Assembly (NCBI GenBank): GCA_902619925.1
Contig: CACNFY010000010.1
Location: 1-39,036 of the forward strand
Direction of reading: 5' to 3'
From: an uncultured Pelagibacteraceae bacterium
Lineage (GTDB): Bacteria; Pseudomonadota; Alphaproteobacteria; Pelagibacterales; Pelagibacteraceae
Length of the DNA: 39,036 nt
Part shown: piece by piece, positions 18,041-26,976 of the stretch
Position numbering within the stretch: position 1 is the first letter of the stretch
Layout: the number at the start of each line of letters is the position of its first letter
Translations under genes and position numbers: made by a program
Notes under the pieces: generated by a model
The model's input: only the letters and a program-made list of their open reading frames with translations
What the model was told of the DNA's origin: nothing
Databases searched by the model: none

Positions 18041-20904
18041 TGTTACATAATTCAGAAAAAGATTTTATTAAGAGACATATAGGTTTGTCCAAAAAAGACG
18101 AAAAAACTATGTTATCAGAACTTGGTTATAAATCCTTAAATGAATTAATTGAAGATACTGTTCCAAGTAAAATTTTGTTTAAAGATTTGTTAAGCATAGG
18201 AGATCCTAATTCTGAGTATGAAGGTTTAAGAAAATTAAAATCGATATCAAAAAAAAATCAAATTTACTCAAACTTTATAGGCATGGGTTACTATGGAACT
18301 TATACTCCAAACGTTATTGTCAGAAATATACTGGAAAATCCTGGATGGTATACTTCTTATACTCCTTATCAACCAGAGGTGGCCCAAGGAAGATTAGAGA
18401 TGTTATTAAATTTTCAACAAATGATAATAGACTTTACAGGAATGGATATTGCAAATGCATCATTACTTGATGAAGGAACGGCTGCTGCTGAAGCTATGGG
18501 GTTAAGTCATAGATTAGATAAAAAAGATAATAAAATTGTGTTTATATCAAATGATTGTCATCCACAAACTATAGAAGTTGTTAAAACCAGATCAGAGCCT
18601 TTAGGGCTTAAAGTTGTTATTGGTAATGACGAAGACTTATCAAATATCTCAGAGGATATAATATGTGGAATACTTCAATATCCTGGTACACTTGGAGATA
18701 TTAAGGACCCTAGCGAAAATATAAGTAAAATTAAAAAAAGAAACGGTAAATCAATTTTAGTCTGCGATTTATTATCTTTAGCAAAATTAAAAACACCAGC
18801 AGAGTTAGGAGCTGATATAGCTGTGGGAAGTTCTCAAAGATTCGGAATACCCATGGGTTATGGGGGTCCACACGCGGCTTTCTTTGCTACGAAGGATGAA
18901 TTCAAGAGATCTATGCCTGGAAGAATTGTAGGTGTTTCAGTCGATAGACATGGGAACAAAGCTTATAGATTAGCTTTACAAACAAGAGAGCAACATATTC
19001 GAAGAGATAAGGCGACAAGTAACATTTGTACAGCACAAGCTCTTTTGGCAATTGTATCAGCAGCGTATGCAATTTATCACGGCCCAAAAGGCATAAAAAC
19101 AATTTCTGAAAGAGTTTCACAATTAGCAAAAAATTTTGCAGATAAATTAAAACAGTCAGGCTATGAGTTATATTCAGACTATTTTTTTGACACAGTAACT
19201 ATAATAACAAAAGACAAAACAGATCAAATTTTTAATAATGCTTTGGCCCAGAAAGTTAATATTAGAAAAGTAAATTCTGAAATGTTGTCGGTATCATTTG
19301 ATGAAAAGAAAAATGTTTATAGAGCAAATCAACTACTTAAAATATTTAATTGCGCAGAATCAATTAAAGAAAATCCGACAGAAAATCTTCCAAATTTACC
19401 TAAAAACTTGCTAAGAACGTCAACTTATTTAGATCACCAAGTATTCAACAGCTATCACTCTGAAACTGAAATGCTAAGATATTTAAAGAGATTAGAGGAA
19501 AAAGATATTGCACTTAATAGGTCAATGATAGCATTAGGCTCGTGTACAATGAAATTAAATGCTGTAGCGGAAATGATACCAATTACTTGGCGTGAATTTT
19601 CAGAGCCTCATCCTTTTGTGCCTATTGAACAAATGGAAGGTTTTAGAACTCTTTTTACTGATCTAAAAAATTGGCTTAGATCTATTACAGGTTTTTCAGG
19701 TGTGTCACTACAACCAAATGCTGGTGCTCAAGGAGAATATGCAGGACTGATGGTTATACGCAAATATCATCTTGAAAGGGGAGAGTCTAATAGAAATGTT
19801 TGTTTAATTCCTAGCTCTGCTCACGGGACCAACCCAGCAAGTGCACAAATGGTTGGAATGAAAGTGGTGGTGGTTAACTGTGATAAACAAGGAAATGTAG
19901 ATTTTGAAGATCTAAAGAAAAAAGTAGAGGCGCATTCTGAGAATTTAGGTGCATTAATGGTAACATACCCATCCACACATGGAGTTTTCGAGGAAAAAAT
20001 ATCAGATATATGTGAGCTAGTACACAAACATGGTGGCCAAGTTTATATGGATGGTGCAAACTTGAATGCTCTTGTTGGGATAGCAAAACCTGGAAATTTT
20101 GGTCCGGATGTTTGTCATATAAATCTACATAAAACTTTTTGTATTCCACATGGAGGTGGTGGACCAGGTATGGGCCCAATAGCATGTAAGAGACATTTAG
20201 AAATATATTTGCCCTCACATCCTGTTATAAAAGATTGTGGACCTGCAACTGGTATAGGTCCTGTCTCCGCAGCACCATGGGGAAGTTCAAGTATTTTATC
20301 TATATCTTGGATGTACATTAAAATGATGGGTTCTGAGGGTTTAAAATTAGCAACTCAGATTGCAATTTTAAATGCTAACTACGTTGCACACAAATTAAAA
20401 AATCATTTTCCAATTCTTTATAAAGGTACAAATGGAAACGTAGCTCATGAGTGTATTATAGACATCAGATCAATTAAAAATGATACCGGTGTAACAGAGG
20501 AAGATATTGCAAAAAGATTAATCGATTTTGGTTTTCATGCTCCAACTATGTCTTGGCCAGTACCTGGTACAATGATGATTGAACCTACAGAAAGTGAAAG
20601 TTTACAAGAACTTGATAGATTTTGTGATTGCTTGATAAAAATCAAAGAGGAAATAGACAAGATTAAAAGTGGGGATTTCGATAAAAATGACAATCCTATC
20701 AAAAATGCCCCACACACAGATTTAGAACTTGCTTCAAACAAATGGGAACATAAATATTCGAGGGAGGAGGCTGCTTACCCTTCTAACTTTTTGAGATCTA
20801 GTAAATTTTGGCCACCTGTTGCAAGAGTTGATAATGTATATGGAGATAAAAACCTTTTTTGCACATGCCCTTCCATGGATGAATTTAAAGAAGACGCAGC
20901 ATAA
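18040..20904 (+). CDS. gcvP: Glycine dehydrogenase (decarboxylating), P protein
   Basis: PLP enzyme that decarboxylates glycine and loads the aminomethyl group onto GcvH. This is the single-chain form (954 residues), fusing the two halves found as GcvPA/GcvPB elsewhere. The PLP lysine is K698 in DVCHINLHKTFCIPHGGGGPGMGP. The N-terminal half has FIGMGYYGTYTP and NPGWYTSYTPYQPEVAQGRLE; the second half has MIALGSCTMKLNA and PSSAHGTNPASAQM. Expression is likely governed by the riboswitch at the operon head. The L protein (lipoamide dehydrogenase) is not encoded here. Confidence 0.98.
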   Translation: MLHNSEKDFIKRHIGLSKKDEKTMLSELGYKSLNELIEDTVPSKILFKDLLSIGDPNSEYEGLRKLKSISKKNQIYSNFIGMGYYGTYTPNVIVRNILENPGWYTSYTPYQPEVAQGRLEMLLNFQQMIIDFTGMDIANASLLDEGTAAAEAMGLSHRLDKKDNKIVFISNDCHPQTIEVVKTRSEPLGLKVVIGNDEDLSNISEDIICGILQYPGTLGDIKDPSENISKIKKRNGKSILVCDLLSLAKLKTPAELGADIAVGSSQRFGIPMGYGGPHAAFFATKDEFKRSMPGRIVGVSVDRHGNKAYRLALQTREQHIRRDKATSNICTAQALLAIVSAAYAIYHGPKGIKTISERVSQLAKNFADKLKQSGYELYSDYFFDTVTIITKDKTDQIFNNALAQKVNIRKVNSEMLSVSFDEKKNVYRANQLLKIFNCAESIKENPTENLPNLPKNLLRTSTYLDHQVFNSYHSETEMLRYLKRLEEKDIALNRSMIALGSCTMKLNAVAEMIPITWREFSEPHPFVPIEQMEGFRTLFTDLKNWLRSITGFSGVSLQPNAGAQGEYAGLMVIRKYHLERGESNRNVCLIPSSAHGTNPASAQMVGMKVVVVNCDKQGNVDFEDLKKKVEAHSENLGALMVTYPSTHGVFEEKISDICELVHKHGGQVYMDGANLNALVGIAKPGNFGPDVCHINLHKTFCIPHGGGGPGMGPIACKRHLEIYLPSHPVIKDCGPATGIGPVSAAPWGSSSILSISWMYIKMMGSEGLKLATQIAILNANYVAHKLKNHFPILYKGTNGNVAHECIIDIRSIKNDTGVTEEDIAKRLIDFGFHAPTMSWPVPGTMMIEPTESESLQELDRFCDCLIKIKEEIDKIKSGDFDKNDNPIKNAPHTDLELASNKWEHKYSREEAAYPSNFLRSSKFWPPVARVDNVYGDKNLFCTCPSMDEFKEDAA

Positions 20905-20909
20905 TATTA

Positions 20910-22151
20910 ATGAGAATTGCTGTAATCGGATCAGGCATATCTGGTTTAAGTGCAGCACACTATTTATCTAAAAAAAATAAAGTTGATTTATTTGAAAAAG
21001 AGGATCATTTCGGTGGCCACTCATATACCATTGATGTTAAAGATGATAACAATCATGTTCCTGTGGATATAGGTTTTATTGTTTTTAATTTTAAAACCTA
21101 CCCTAATTTTGTAAAATTTTTAAATGATAACGGTATAGAGATAGAGAAAAGCAACATGAGCTTTTCAGTTTCTGTTAAAGAAACAGATATAGAATATTGT
21201 GGTAAGGGCTTGCTTGGAATTTTTTCAAATAAAAAAAATTTACTCAATTTTGATTTTTTTAAAATGTTTTTTGAAATAATTAAATTCTATAAAAAGAGTA
21301 ATGATTTAGAAAATATAGAAGAGAACTTAACATTAGATGATTTTTTAAAACGAGAGAAAATGTCCAAGTATTTTATAAATTATCATATTATTCCTATGGT
21401 TTCTGCAATATGGTCTATGCCACCATATGAGGCAAAACAAATGCCTTTAAAATTTTTTTTAAGATTTTTTCAAAACCATGGTTTGTTCAACTTAAAAAAT
21501 AGGCCTCAGTGGTATACGATTAAAAATAGAAGCAGAACTTATGTTAAAAAAATACTAGAAACTATTAGTGGTGAATATTACAAAAATTATAGAATTAATA
21601 AAATATCTAGATTTTCAAATGGAGTAAAAGTTTACTATGGAGGAAATAACGAATTTTTTGATTACGATAAAGTTGTAATTGCCACACATGCAGATGAAGC
21701 TTTATCCTTAATTACAGACCCAACACCAGAAGAAAAAAGTATATTAGCTAATTTTAAATATAAGAATAATATTGCGACAATTCATACAGATGAGTCTTTA
21801 ATGCCTAAAAATAAAAAAGCATGGTCATCATGGAATTCATCTGTAAATAAAGAAAATACTTCTGAAACTTCAATTACTTATTGGCTTAATTTGCTTCAAA
21901 ATTTAAAAACTAATAAAAATATATTTTTATCATTAAATCCATTTTTAAAAATTGATCAAAAAAAAATTATAAGTAAAGTTAAGTTTACTCATCCATATTA
22001 TGATAAAGAGGCCTTAGAAAATCAAAATAGACTAAAAAATATACAAAACAAAAAAAATTTATTATTTTGTGGTAGTTATTTTGGTTACGGATTTCACGAG
22101 GATGGAATAAAATCCTCATTAGAAATGATAAAAAGTTTTAATGATAGATAA
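20910..22151 (+). CDS. FAD-dependent amine-oxidase-like protein (possible fatty-acid desaturase/oxidase)
   Basis: 413 residues with an N-terminal dinucleotide fold (RIAVIGSGISGLSAAHYLSK, then a Glu-ending strand DLFEKEDHFGGHSYTID) and a C-terminal FAD segment near NLLFCGSYFGYGFHEDGIKSS. The family is the NAD/FAD-binding amine-oxidase group often encoded beside DUF1365 and cyclopropane-synthase-like genes. Middle motifs include MVSAIWSMPPYEAKQMPLKFFLRFF and VVIATHADEALSLI. It starts 5 bases after gcvP and overlaps the DUF1365 gene by 11 bases. The neighbours suggest action on membrane acyl chains; a desaturase-like step is inference by analogy with furan-fatty-acid loci. Confidence 0.82.
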   Translation: MRIAVIGSGISGLSAAHYLSKKNKVDLFEKEDHFGGHSYTIDVKDDNNHVPVDIGFIVFNFKTYPNFVKFLNDNGIEIEKSNMSFSVSVKETDIEYCGKGLLGIFSNKKNLLNFDFFKMFFEIIKFYKKSNDLENIEENLTLDDFLKREKMSKYFINYHIIPMVSAIWSMPPYEAKQMPLKFFLRFFQNHGLFNLKNRPQWYTIKNRSRTYVKKILETISGEYYKNYRINKISRFSNGVKVYYGGNNEFFDYDKVVIATHADEALSLITDPTPEEKSILANFKYKNNIATIHTDESLMPKNKKAWSSWNSSVNKENTSETSITYWLNLLQNLKTNKNIFLSLNPFLKIDQKKIISKVKFTHPYYDKEALENQNRLKNIQNKKNLLFCGSYFGYGFHEDGIKSSLEMIKSFNDR

Positions 22152-22905
22152 ATCGTGCTTATATATTGGAAGTGTAATACATAAAAGATTCAAACCGAAA
22201 GAGCACTTTTTTAAATACAAAGTATTTTCTCTTTATCTTAACCTTGATGAGATTGACGAGGTACAAAAAAAAATTCCTTTTTTTTCTTATAACAAATTTA
22301 ATTTAATTAGTTTTTACGATATAGATCATGGTGAAAGAGACGGTTCATCTTTAAAATTGTGGGTGCAAAAAAAGCTAAATGAAGTTGGTATTGGAAATGA
22401 AATTAAAAGTGTAAATTTACTATGTTATCCAAGAATTTTTGGTTATGTGTTTAATCCTTTAAGTATTTTTTTCGTATTTGATAAATATTCGTCCCTTATA
22501 GCTATAATGTATGAAGTTAAAAATACATTTGGTGAACAGCATACTTATATTTTTAAAACTAAAGATAATAATTTAATAAAAAATCATTGTGATAAAAAAT
22601 TTCATGTCTCACCCTTCATGGATTTAAATTCAACCTATAATTTTAAAATATTAAAACCTGGAAATAAATTATCTGTTATTATTGATCAAAGAGATTGTGA
22701 GGGAAAGTTATTATTTGCATCTCAAGATGGCGAAAAAATTGAGTTAAATACAAAAAATCTTTTAATTTCCTATTTAAAACACCCATTAATGACATTTAAA
22801 ATAATTTCAGCGATACATTTTGAGGCATTAAGATTATGGGTAAAAAGAATTAAGTTTATTAAAAAAGTTATAAAAATTAAAAATAACGTAAGTTTTGAAA
22901 AATAA
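22141..22905 (+). CDS. DUF1365 family protein
   Basis: 254 residues of unknown biochemical function. The family is recognised from SCLYIGSVIHKRFKPKEHFFKYKVFSLYLNL, the DHGERDGSSLKLWVQ segment, LLCYPRIFGYVFNPLSIFFVFD, MYEVKNTFGEQHTYIF and the KKFHVSPFMD stretch. There is no signal peptide and only a weakly hydrophobic central region. It overlaps the FAD protein by 11 bases and shares TAATG with the methyltransferase that follows, so the three are likely made together. Members almost always accompany such a FAD protein and a cyclopropane-synthase-like enzyme. Confidence 0.85.
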   Translation: MIDKSCLYIGSVIHKRFKPKEHFFKYKVFSLYLNLDEIDEVQKKIPFFSYNKFNLISFYDIDHGERDGSSLKLWVQKKLNEVGIGNEIKSVNLLCYPRIFGYVFNPLSIFFVFDKYSSLIAIMYEVKNTFGEQHTYIFKTKDNNLIKNHCDKKFHVSPFMDLNSTYNFKILKPGNKLSVIIDQRDCEGKLLFASQDGEKIELNTKNLLISYLKHPLMTFKIISAIHFEALRLWVKRIKFIKKVIKIKNNVSFEK

Positions 22906-24083
22906 TGTATCTAAAAAAGATTTCCGACAAAATTGTTCTTAATTCACTTAAAAATATTTCGTATGGAAACATCAAATTTATTAATTATGATGGCAGTATT
23001 AAATTATTAGGTTCAAAGAAATCAGAAAAAACTGCAACATTAAAACTAATAAAACCAGGTTTAACTTTTGAAATAATTAATAAAGGCAGCATTGGATTGG
23101 CAGAGTCCTATATGCGAGGAGATTTTGAAACAGATAATCTGACTAATTTAATTGAAATTGCTGCAAAAAATATTGGTAAAGTACATAAGATATCTGGTTT
23201 ATTAGATTTTCCTATAATTAATTATTTTAAAAGTTTTTTTATTAAAAATACAAAGAGAAAAAGTAAAGAAAATATTGCTAAGCATTACGATTTAGGAAAT
23301 GAATTTTTCTCATTATGGCTAGATAAAACTTTAACATACTCTAGTGCTATTTTTGAAGATAAACAAAATGACTTAGAGAATGCTCAATTAAATAAATATA
23401 AAAAATTGTCCAATCTTTTTAAACCAAAAAGCGGAGATAAAATTTTAGAAATAGGATGTGGATGGGGAGGTTTTGGCGAATTCATTGGAAAGAATTATGA
23501 TGTAAAATTAGACTGTATAACAATATCAAAAAAACAATACGAGTTTGCTAAAAATAGAATTTATAAAAATGGATTAAATGAAAAAGTAAAAATTAAAATG
23601 TTAGATTATAGAGACGTAAATAAAAAATATAATTCCATAGCTTCTATTGAGATGATTGAAGCTGTAGGTCAAAACTATCTACCTGGTTATTTTAAAAAAA
23701 TTAAAGATAGCTTGCATCAAAACGGTATTGCCGCGATACAAGCAATTACTATAGATGAAAAAATATATGATAGATATAAGTTGAAAACAGATTTTATTCA
23801 AAAATATATATTTCCAGGTGGTTTTTTGCCTAGTAAGAAGGAAATATTAAAACTTTCAAATAAAAATGGTTTAAGTTTTGACAAATGTAACTCTTATGGC
23901 TTGGATTATTCTAATACCCTGAGAATTTGGAGAAATGATTTCCAAAAAAAATGGGATATTATTTCAAAACAAGGATTTGATGAAACATTTAGAAGAATGT
24001 GGAATTTTTATTTGTCTTATTGTGAAGCTGGCTTTAAAGCTAAGAATATTGATTTAATTCAATTTTCGATGAATAAAAACTAA
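22905..24083 (+). CDS. Cyclopropane-fatty-acyl-phospholipid synthase family methyltransferase
   Basis: 392-residue SAM-dependent enzyme acting on unsaturated acyl chains of membrane phospholipids. The SAM motif is ILEIGCGWGGFGEFIG (about 180-195). Family motifs KHYDLGNEFFSLWLDKTLTYSS, MIEAVGQNYLPGYF and YIFPGGFLPS are present. Relative to E. coli Cfa as I recall it, the Cys in YSC is Ser (S147) and the His of LLHTI is Gln (Q279), while E252 and the DY Tyr (Y335) are kept. Those positions hold the catalytic bicarbonate in Cfa, so this subtype may add a methyl group without closing a cyclopropane ring. The gene sits in a tight FAD protein-DUF1365-methyltransferase-DUF3833 run. Confidence 0.88.
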   Translation: MYLKKISDKIVLNSLKNISYGNIKFINYDGSIKLLGSKKSEKTATLKLIKPGLTFEIINKGSIGLAESYMRGDFETDNLTNLIEIAAKNIGKVHKISGLLDFPIINYFKSFFIKNTKRKSKENIAKHYDLGNEFFSLWLDKTLTYSSAIFEDKQNDLENAQLNKYKKLSNLFKPKSGDKILEIGCGWGGFGEFIGKNYDVKLDCITISKKQYEFAKNRIYKNGLNEKVKIKMLDYRDVNKKYNSIASIEMIEAVGQNYLPGYFKKIKDSLHQNGIAAIQAITIDEKIYDRYKLKTDFIQKYIFPGGFLPSKKEILKLSNKNGLSFDKCNSYGLDYSNTLRIWRNDFQKKWDIISKQGFDETFRRMWNFYLSYCEAGFKAKNIDLIQFSMNKN

Positions 24084-24087
24084 ATTA

Positions 24088-24624
24088 ATGAAAATTAAAA
24101 AATTATTATTGCTAATATGCACTCTTTTCATTACAAGTTGCTCAACTAATCAAGCAATGAAACCTGAGGATTTTAAAGATCAGAAACCAAGATTAATAAT
24201 CGAAGAATATTTATCAGGTAATGTCAAAGCCTGGGGTATTTTGCAAAATAGATCAGGAAAGGTTACAAGACAGTTCTCTGCAGATCTCAATGGTAATTGG
24301 GATGGAAAACAGTTAATTCTTGACGAAAAATTTAATTGGTCTGATGGAGAAATCCAAAATAGACAGTGGCAGATTACAAAAATTGATGACCATAATTATG
24401 AAGGTACAGCTGGTGATGTGGTAGGAACAGCAAAAGGTTACTCATATGGTCCAACATTTAAGTTTGAATATGTATTATTAGTTCCAGTAAAAGGTAGAGA
24501 ATTAAAAATTACATTTGATGATTGGATTTTCATGCAAGATGAGAGAGTAGCGATAAATAGAGCAACAATGACAAAATTTGGAATAAAAGTTGCAGAACTA
24601 ACTGTTATGTTTGTGAAAGATTAG
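24088..24624 (+). CDS. DUF3833 family lipoprotein
   Basis: 178 residues beginning with a lipoprotein signal peptide; the lipobox is ITSC-S, with the lipidated Cys at about residue 18. The mature part shows DUF3833 features: FKDQKPRLIIEEYLSGNVKAWGILQNRSGK, FNWSDGEIQNRQW and FDDWIFMQDERVAINRATMTKFG. It resembles a lipocalin-like beta barrel that could bind or carry a lipid. It follows the methyltransferase by 4 bases and overlaps the convergent SDR gene by 4 bases. Its function is undetermined; the context points to envelope lipids. Confidence 0.84.
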   Translation: MKIKKLLLLICTLFITSCSTNQAMKPEDFKDQKPRLIIEEYLSGNVKAWGILQNRSGKVTRQFSADLNGNWDGKQLILDEKFNWSDGEIQNRQWQITKIDDHNYEGTAGDVVGTAKGYSYGPTFKFEYVLLVPVKGRELKITFDDWIFMQDERVAINRATMTKFGIKVAELTVMFVKD

Positions 24625-25379
24625 CGTTTTTGATATTTTGTAAGTCTACCAACTAAACTTAAATACCAACTATTAGGTAATATTTTTAAAAATTTTAGTA
24701 TCAAAGTTAGTTGTTTTGGGAAATGTATCTCAAATTGATTAGTTTTAGTTAGTCCTTCAAATATTTTTTCAGCCGCATAATCTACCGTTTTTAGGAAAGG
24801 CATTTTAAAATCATTTTTATCTGTCATAGGTGTTTTAATAAATCCAGGTGAAATTAATGAAACTCTAACTCCGTATCTTTTAAAATCAAAATATAAGCTT
24901 TCAGCAAGATTATTTAATGCAGATTTAGAAGGACCATATCCAGTTGAATTTGGTAGTCCTCTATAACCTGCAATGGATGATACAATAGAAATATGTCCAC
25001 TTCCTCTTTTTCTATAATATTCCTCTACACTTTTAATACAATTTAAGGTACCAAAAAAATTTACTTTCATCACGTTTTCAATCTGTTCAACATCTATATC
25101 TTTTTCTTTTTTAGGATCCCATGTACCGGTAGAAAAAAAAGATATGTCTATGTTTTTAAATTTTGCAATAATATTATGAAAAACCTCTCTGCAGTTTTCC
25201 TTATTTGTTACATCTAAAGGGTATGGAAAAATATTTTGATTAGATTTTTCTAGTTCTCGCAACAGATTCTCTCTTCTAGCAGAAACTGCAACATTCCACC
25301 CATTATTTGCAAACTTTAAAGCTAAAGCCCTACCTATTCCTGTGCTACCTCCAGTAATCCAAATAGTTTTATCGTTCAT
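24621..25379 (-). CDS. Short-chain dehydrogenase/reductase
   Basis: 252-residue classical SDR with the cofactor motif TGGSTGIGRA at the N-terminus, the NAG-equivalent FSTGTW, the catalytic Ser in SIVSSIAGYRG, and Tyr/Lys in STGYGPSKSAL. The C-terminal hydrophobic stretch LTLILKFLKILPNSWYLSLV may touch the membrane. The frame is open two codons further to a TTG, but the ATG at 25379 is the better start. It runs opposite to the lipid genes while lying within the cluster, with 4-base overlap at its end and a 14-base palindrome at its front. The substrate is unknown; an acyl-chain or lipid-derived alcohol or ketone would suit the context. Confidence 0.86.
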   Translation of the reverse strand: MNDKTIWITGGSTGIGRALALKFANNGWNVAVSARRENLLRELEKSNQNIFPYPLDVTNKENCREVFHNIIAKFKNIDISFFSTGTWDPKKEKDIDVEQIENVMKVNFFGTLNCIKSVEEYYRKRGSGHISIVSSIAGYRGLPNSTGYGPSKSALNNLAESLYFDFKRYGVRVSLISPGFIKTPMTDKNDFKMPFLKTVDYAAEKIFEGLTKTNQFEIHFPKQLTLILKFLKILPNSWYLSLVGRLTKYQKR

Positions 25380-25386
25380 AATCAAG

Positions 25387-25400
25387 TGATATATATATCA
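25387..25400. promoter_or_regulatory. 14-base perfect palindrome between SDR and tspO starts
   Basis: TGATATATATATCA is its own reverse complement. It lies within the 23 bases separating the divergent SDR (start 25379) and tspO (start 25403) genes, so it overlaps the space where both ribosome-binding sites and at least one promoter must sit. It could be an operator serving both genes or simply a symmetric TATA-rich promoter element. Confidence 0.4.
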
Positions 25401-25402
25401 AA

Positions 25403-25870
25403 ATGTTAAAAAATAAATTTATATCTTTTATAATACTTGGATTAATTACTTATTCAGCGTCTTTTGTGGGTGCAATTTCAACAATTTCTTATAAAGAGCC
25501 ATGGTACTCAACTTTAAATAAAGCTTTCTTTAATCCACCTGATTGGATTTTTGCTCCAGTATGGACAACACTTTATCTATTCATGACTATCGCAATTTGG
25601 TCAGCTTGGCATAAAAATACTAAAGATATTGGGTTAGTGTTTATTTATTTAATTCATATTTTTTTTAATACTACTTGGAGTATTGTTTTTTTTGTGATGC
25701 ATGATATTTTCGTCGCATTAGTGAACATCATTATAATAATATTATTCATTTTGTTTCTTATGAATAAATATAAGCCCCTAAGTAAATTAAGTTATAATCT
25801 AATGATTCCGTATTTACTTTGGACAGTTTATGCATTAATCCTAAATACAAGTTTACTAATTTTAAATTAA
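25403..25870 (+). CDS. tspO: TspO/MBR family membrane protein
   Basis: 155-residue protein with five predicted membrane helices and the TspO signature: SYKEPWYSTLNKAFFNPPDWIFAPVWTTLYLFMTIAIWSAWH, followed by NTTWSIVFF (usually LNxxWSxxFF) and YLLWTVYALILNTSLLILN. TspO proteins bind porphyrins and lipids and act in oxidative or light stress in several bacteria. Here it is divergent from the SDR and lies 2 bases upstream of the FAD oxidase, so those two are probably co-expressed. Length and topology are normal. Confidence 0.92.
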   Translation: MLKNKFISFIILGLITYSASFVGAISTISYKEPWYSTLNKAFFNPPDWIFAPVWTTLYLFMTIAIWSAWHKNTKDIGLVFIYLIHIFFNTTWSIVFFVMHDIFVALVNIIIIILFILFLMNKYKPLSKLSYNLMIPYLLWTVYALILNTSLLILN

Positions 25871-25872
25871 AT

Positions 25873-26976
25873 ATGGATGATGTCGTAATAATTGGAGGTG
25901 GAATAATTGGAACTGCAACAGCATATTTTTTGTCTAAAGAAGGAAGAAAGGTAAAAGTTATCGAAAGAGATCCTACATACAAAATTGCATCATTTCCATT
26001 GTCATTAGGCGGCTTTAGAAGGCAATTCTTTCAAAAAGAAAATATTTTATTAGGTAAATTTGCAAGAGAATTCATTTTTAACTTACCAAAAAATCTAAAA
26101 ACAAAAAAAAATCCAAACCCAACTGCAAGCATGGTGCCTAATGGTTATTTACTAATGTTTGGCCCAGATAAAGCCGAAGAACAATACAAAGCTTTAGAAA
26201 ATCATAAAGAATGCAACGCAGGAACAAAAAATATTAAAGGATCGGAACTTAAAAACATATTTCCATATATTAACAATGAGGGTATTGAAACAGCTACCTA
26301 TACAGATAATGAAACAGAAGGGTGGATAGATCCATTCCTTTTTCATGGAGCATTAAAGAGCAAAGCAGAGGAACTAGGAGCTAAATTTATAAAAGGAGAA
26401 GTTAAAAGTCTTTCAGAAATTAATGCTAAGACAATCGTTTCAGCAGCAGGATGTTGGACTAAAGAATTATTAGATGATATACCAGTAGTACCTCAAAAAC
26501 ACACAGTATTCAGAGTGAAGTGCCCAAAGTATATAAAGGAAATGCCATTAACTGGAGATTTAACTTCAGGCGTTTATTGGAGACCTGAGGGTGGAGAATA
26601 TTTAGCAGGATCCCCAATATCAACTTTTGATGCTAAAGATCTTGAGCCTGATTGGTCTCATTATGAGGAACTAGTATGGCCGGCGCTCGCAAAAAGAGTA
26701 CCAGTATTCGAGGAATTAAAATTAACGGGAGCTTGGGCTGGTTATTATGATTGTAATAAATTGGATAACAATGCTGTTGTAGGAAAACATCCCAAATACG
26801 AAAACGTTTATATGGCCTCTGGATTTACAGGGAGAGGATTGATGCAGGCTCCAGGAATAGGAAGAGCGCTGACAGAACTTATTACGACTGGCAAATATCA
26901 GACAATTGATATAAGCGTTTTTGACGTTGAAAGGGTTTTAAATAGTAATGCTAGACCCGAACCCTACGTATTATAG
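25873..26976 (+). CDS. DAO-family FAD-dependent oxidoreductase
   Basis: 367 residues, with an N-terminal FAD-binding Rossmann motif DDVVIIGGGIIGTATAYFLSKEGRKVKVIE. It carries the amine-oxidase-type Arg-rich turn SLGGFRRQFF (near residue 45) and the C-terminal FAD closure ENVYMASGFTGRGLMQAPGIGRALTELI. The family covers sarcosine, glycine and D-amino-acid oxidases and dimethylglycine dehydrogenase-like proteins. The substrate cannot be decided, though an N-methylated or secondary amine is most likely. The ATG two bases after the tspO stop is preferred to an upstream in-frame ATG that would lengthen it by 18 non-family residues. It is convergent with a small membrane ORF at 26971. Confidence 0.85.
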   Translation: MDDVVIIGGGIIGTATAYFLSKEGRKVKVIERDPTYKIASFPLSLGGFRRQFFQKENILLGKFAREFIFNLPKNLKTKKNPNPTASMVPNGYLLMFGPDKAEEQYKALENHKECNAGTKNIKGSELKNIFPYINNEGIETATYTDNETEGWIDPFLFHGALKSKAEELGAKFIKGEVKSLSEINAKTIVSAAGCWTKELLDDIPVVPQKHTVFRVKCPKYIKEMPLTGDLTSGVYWRPEGGEYLAGSPISTFDAKDLEPDWSHYEELVWPALAKRVPVFEELKLTGAWAGYYDCNKLDNNAVVGKHPKYENVYMASGFTGRGLMQAPGIGRALTELITTGKYQTIDISVFDVERVLNSNARPEPYVL

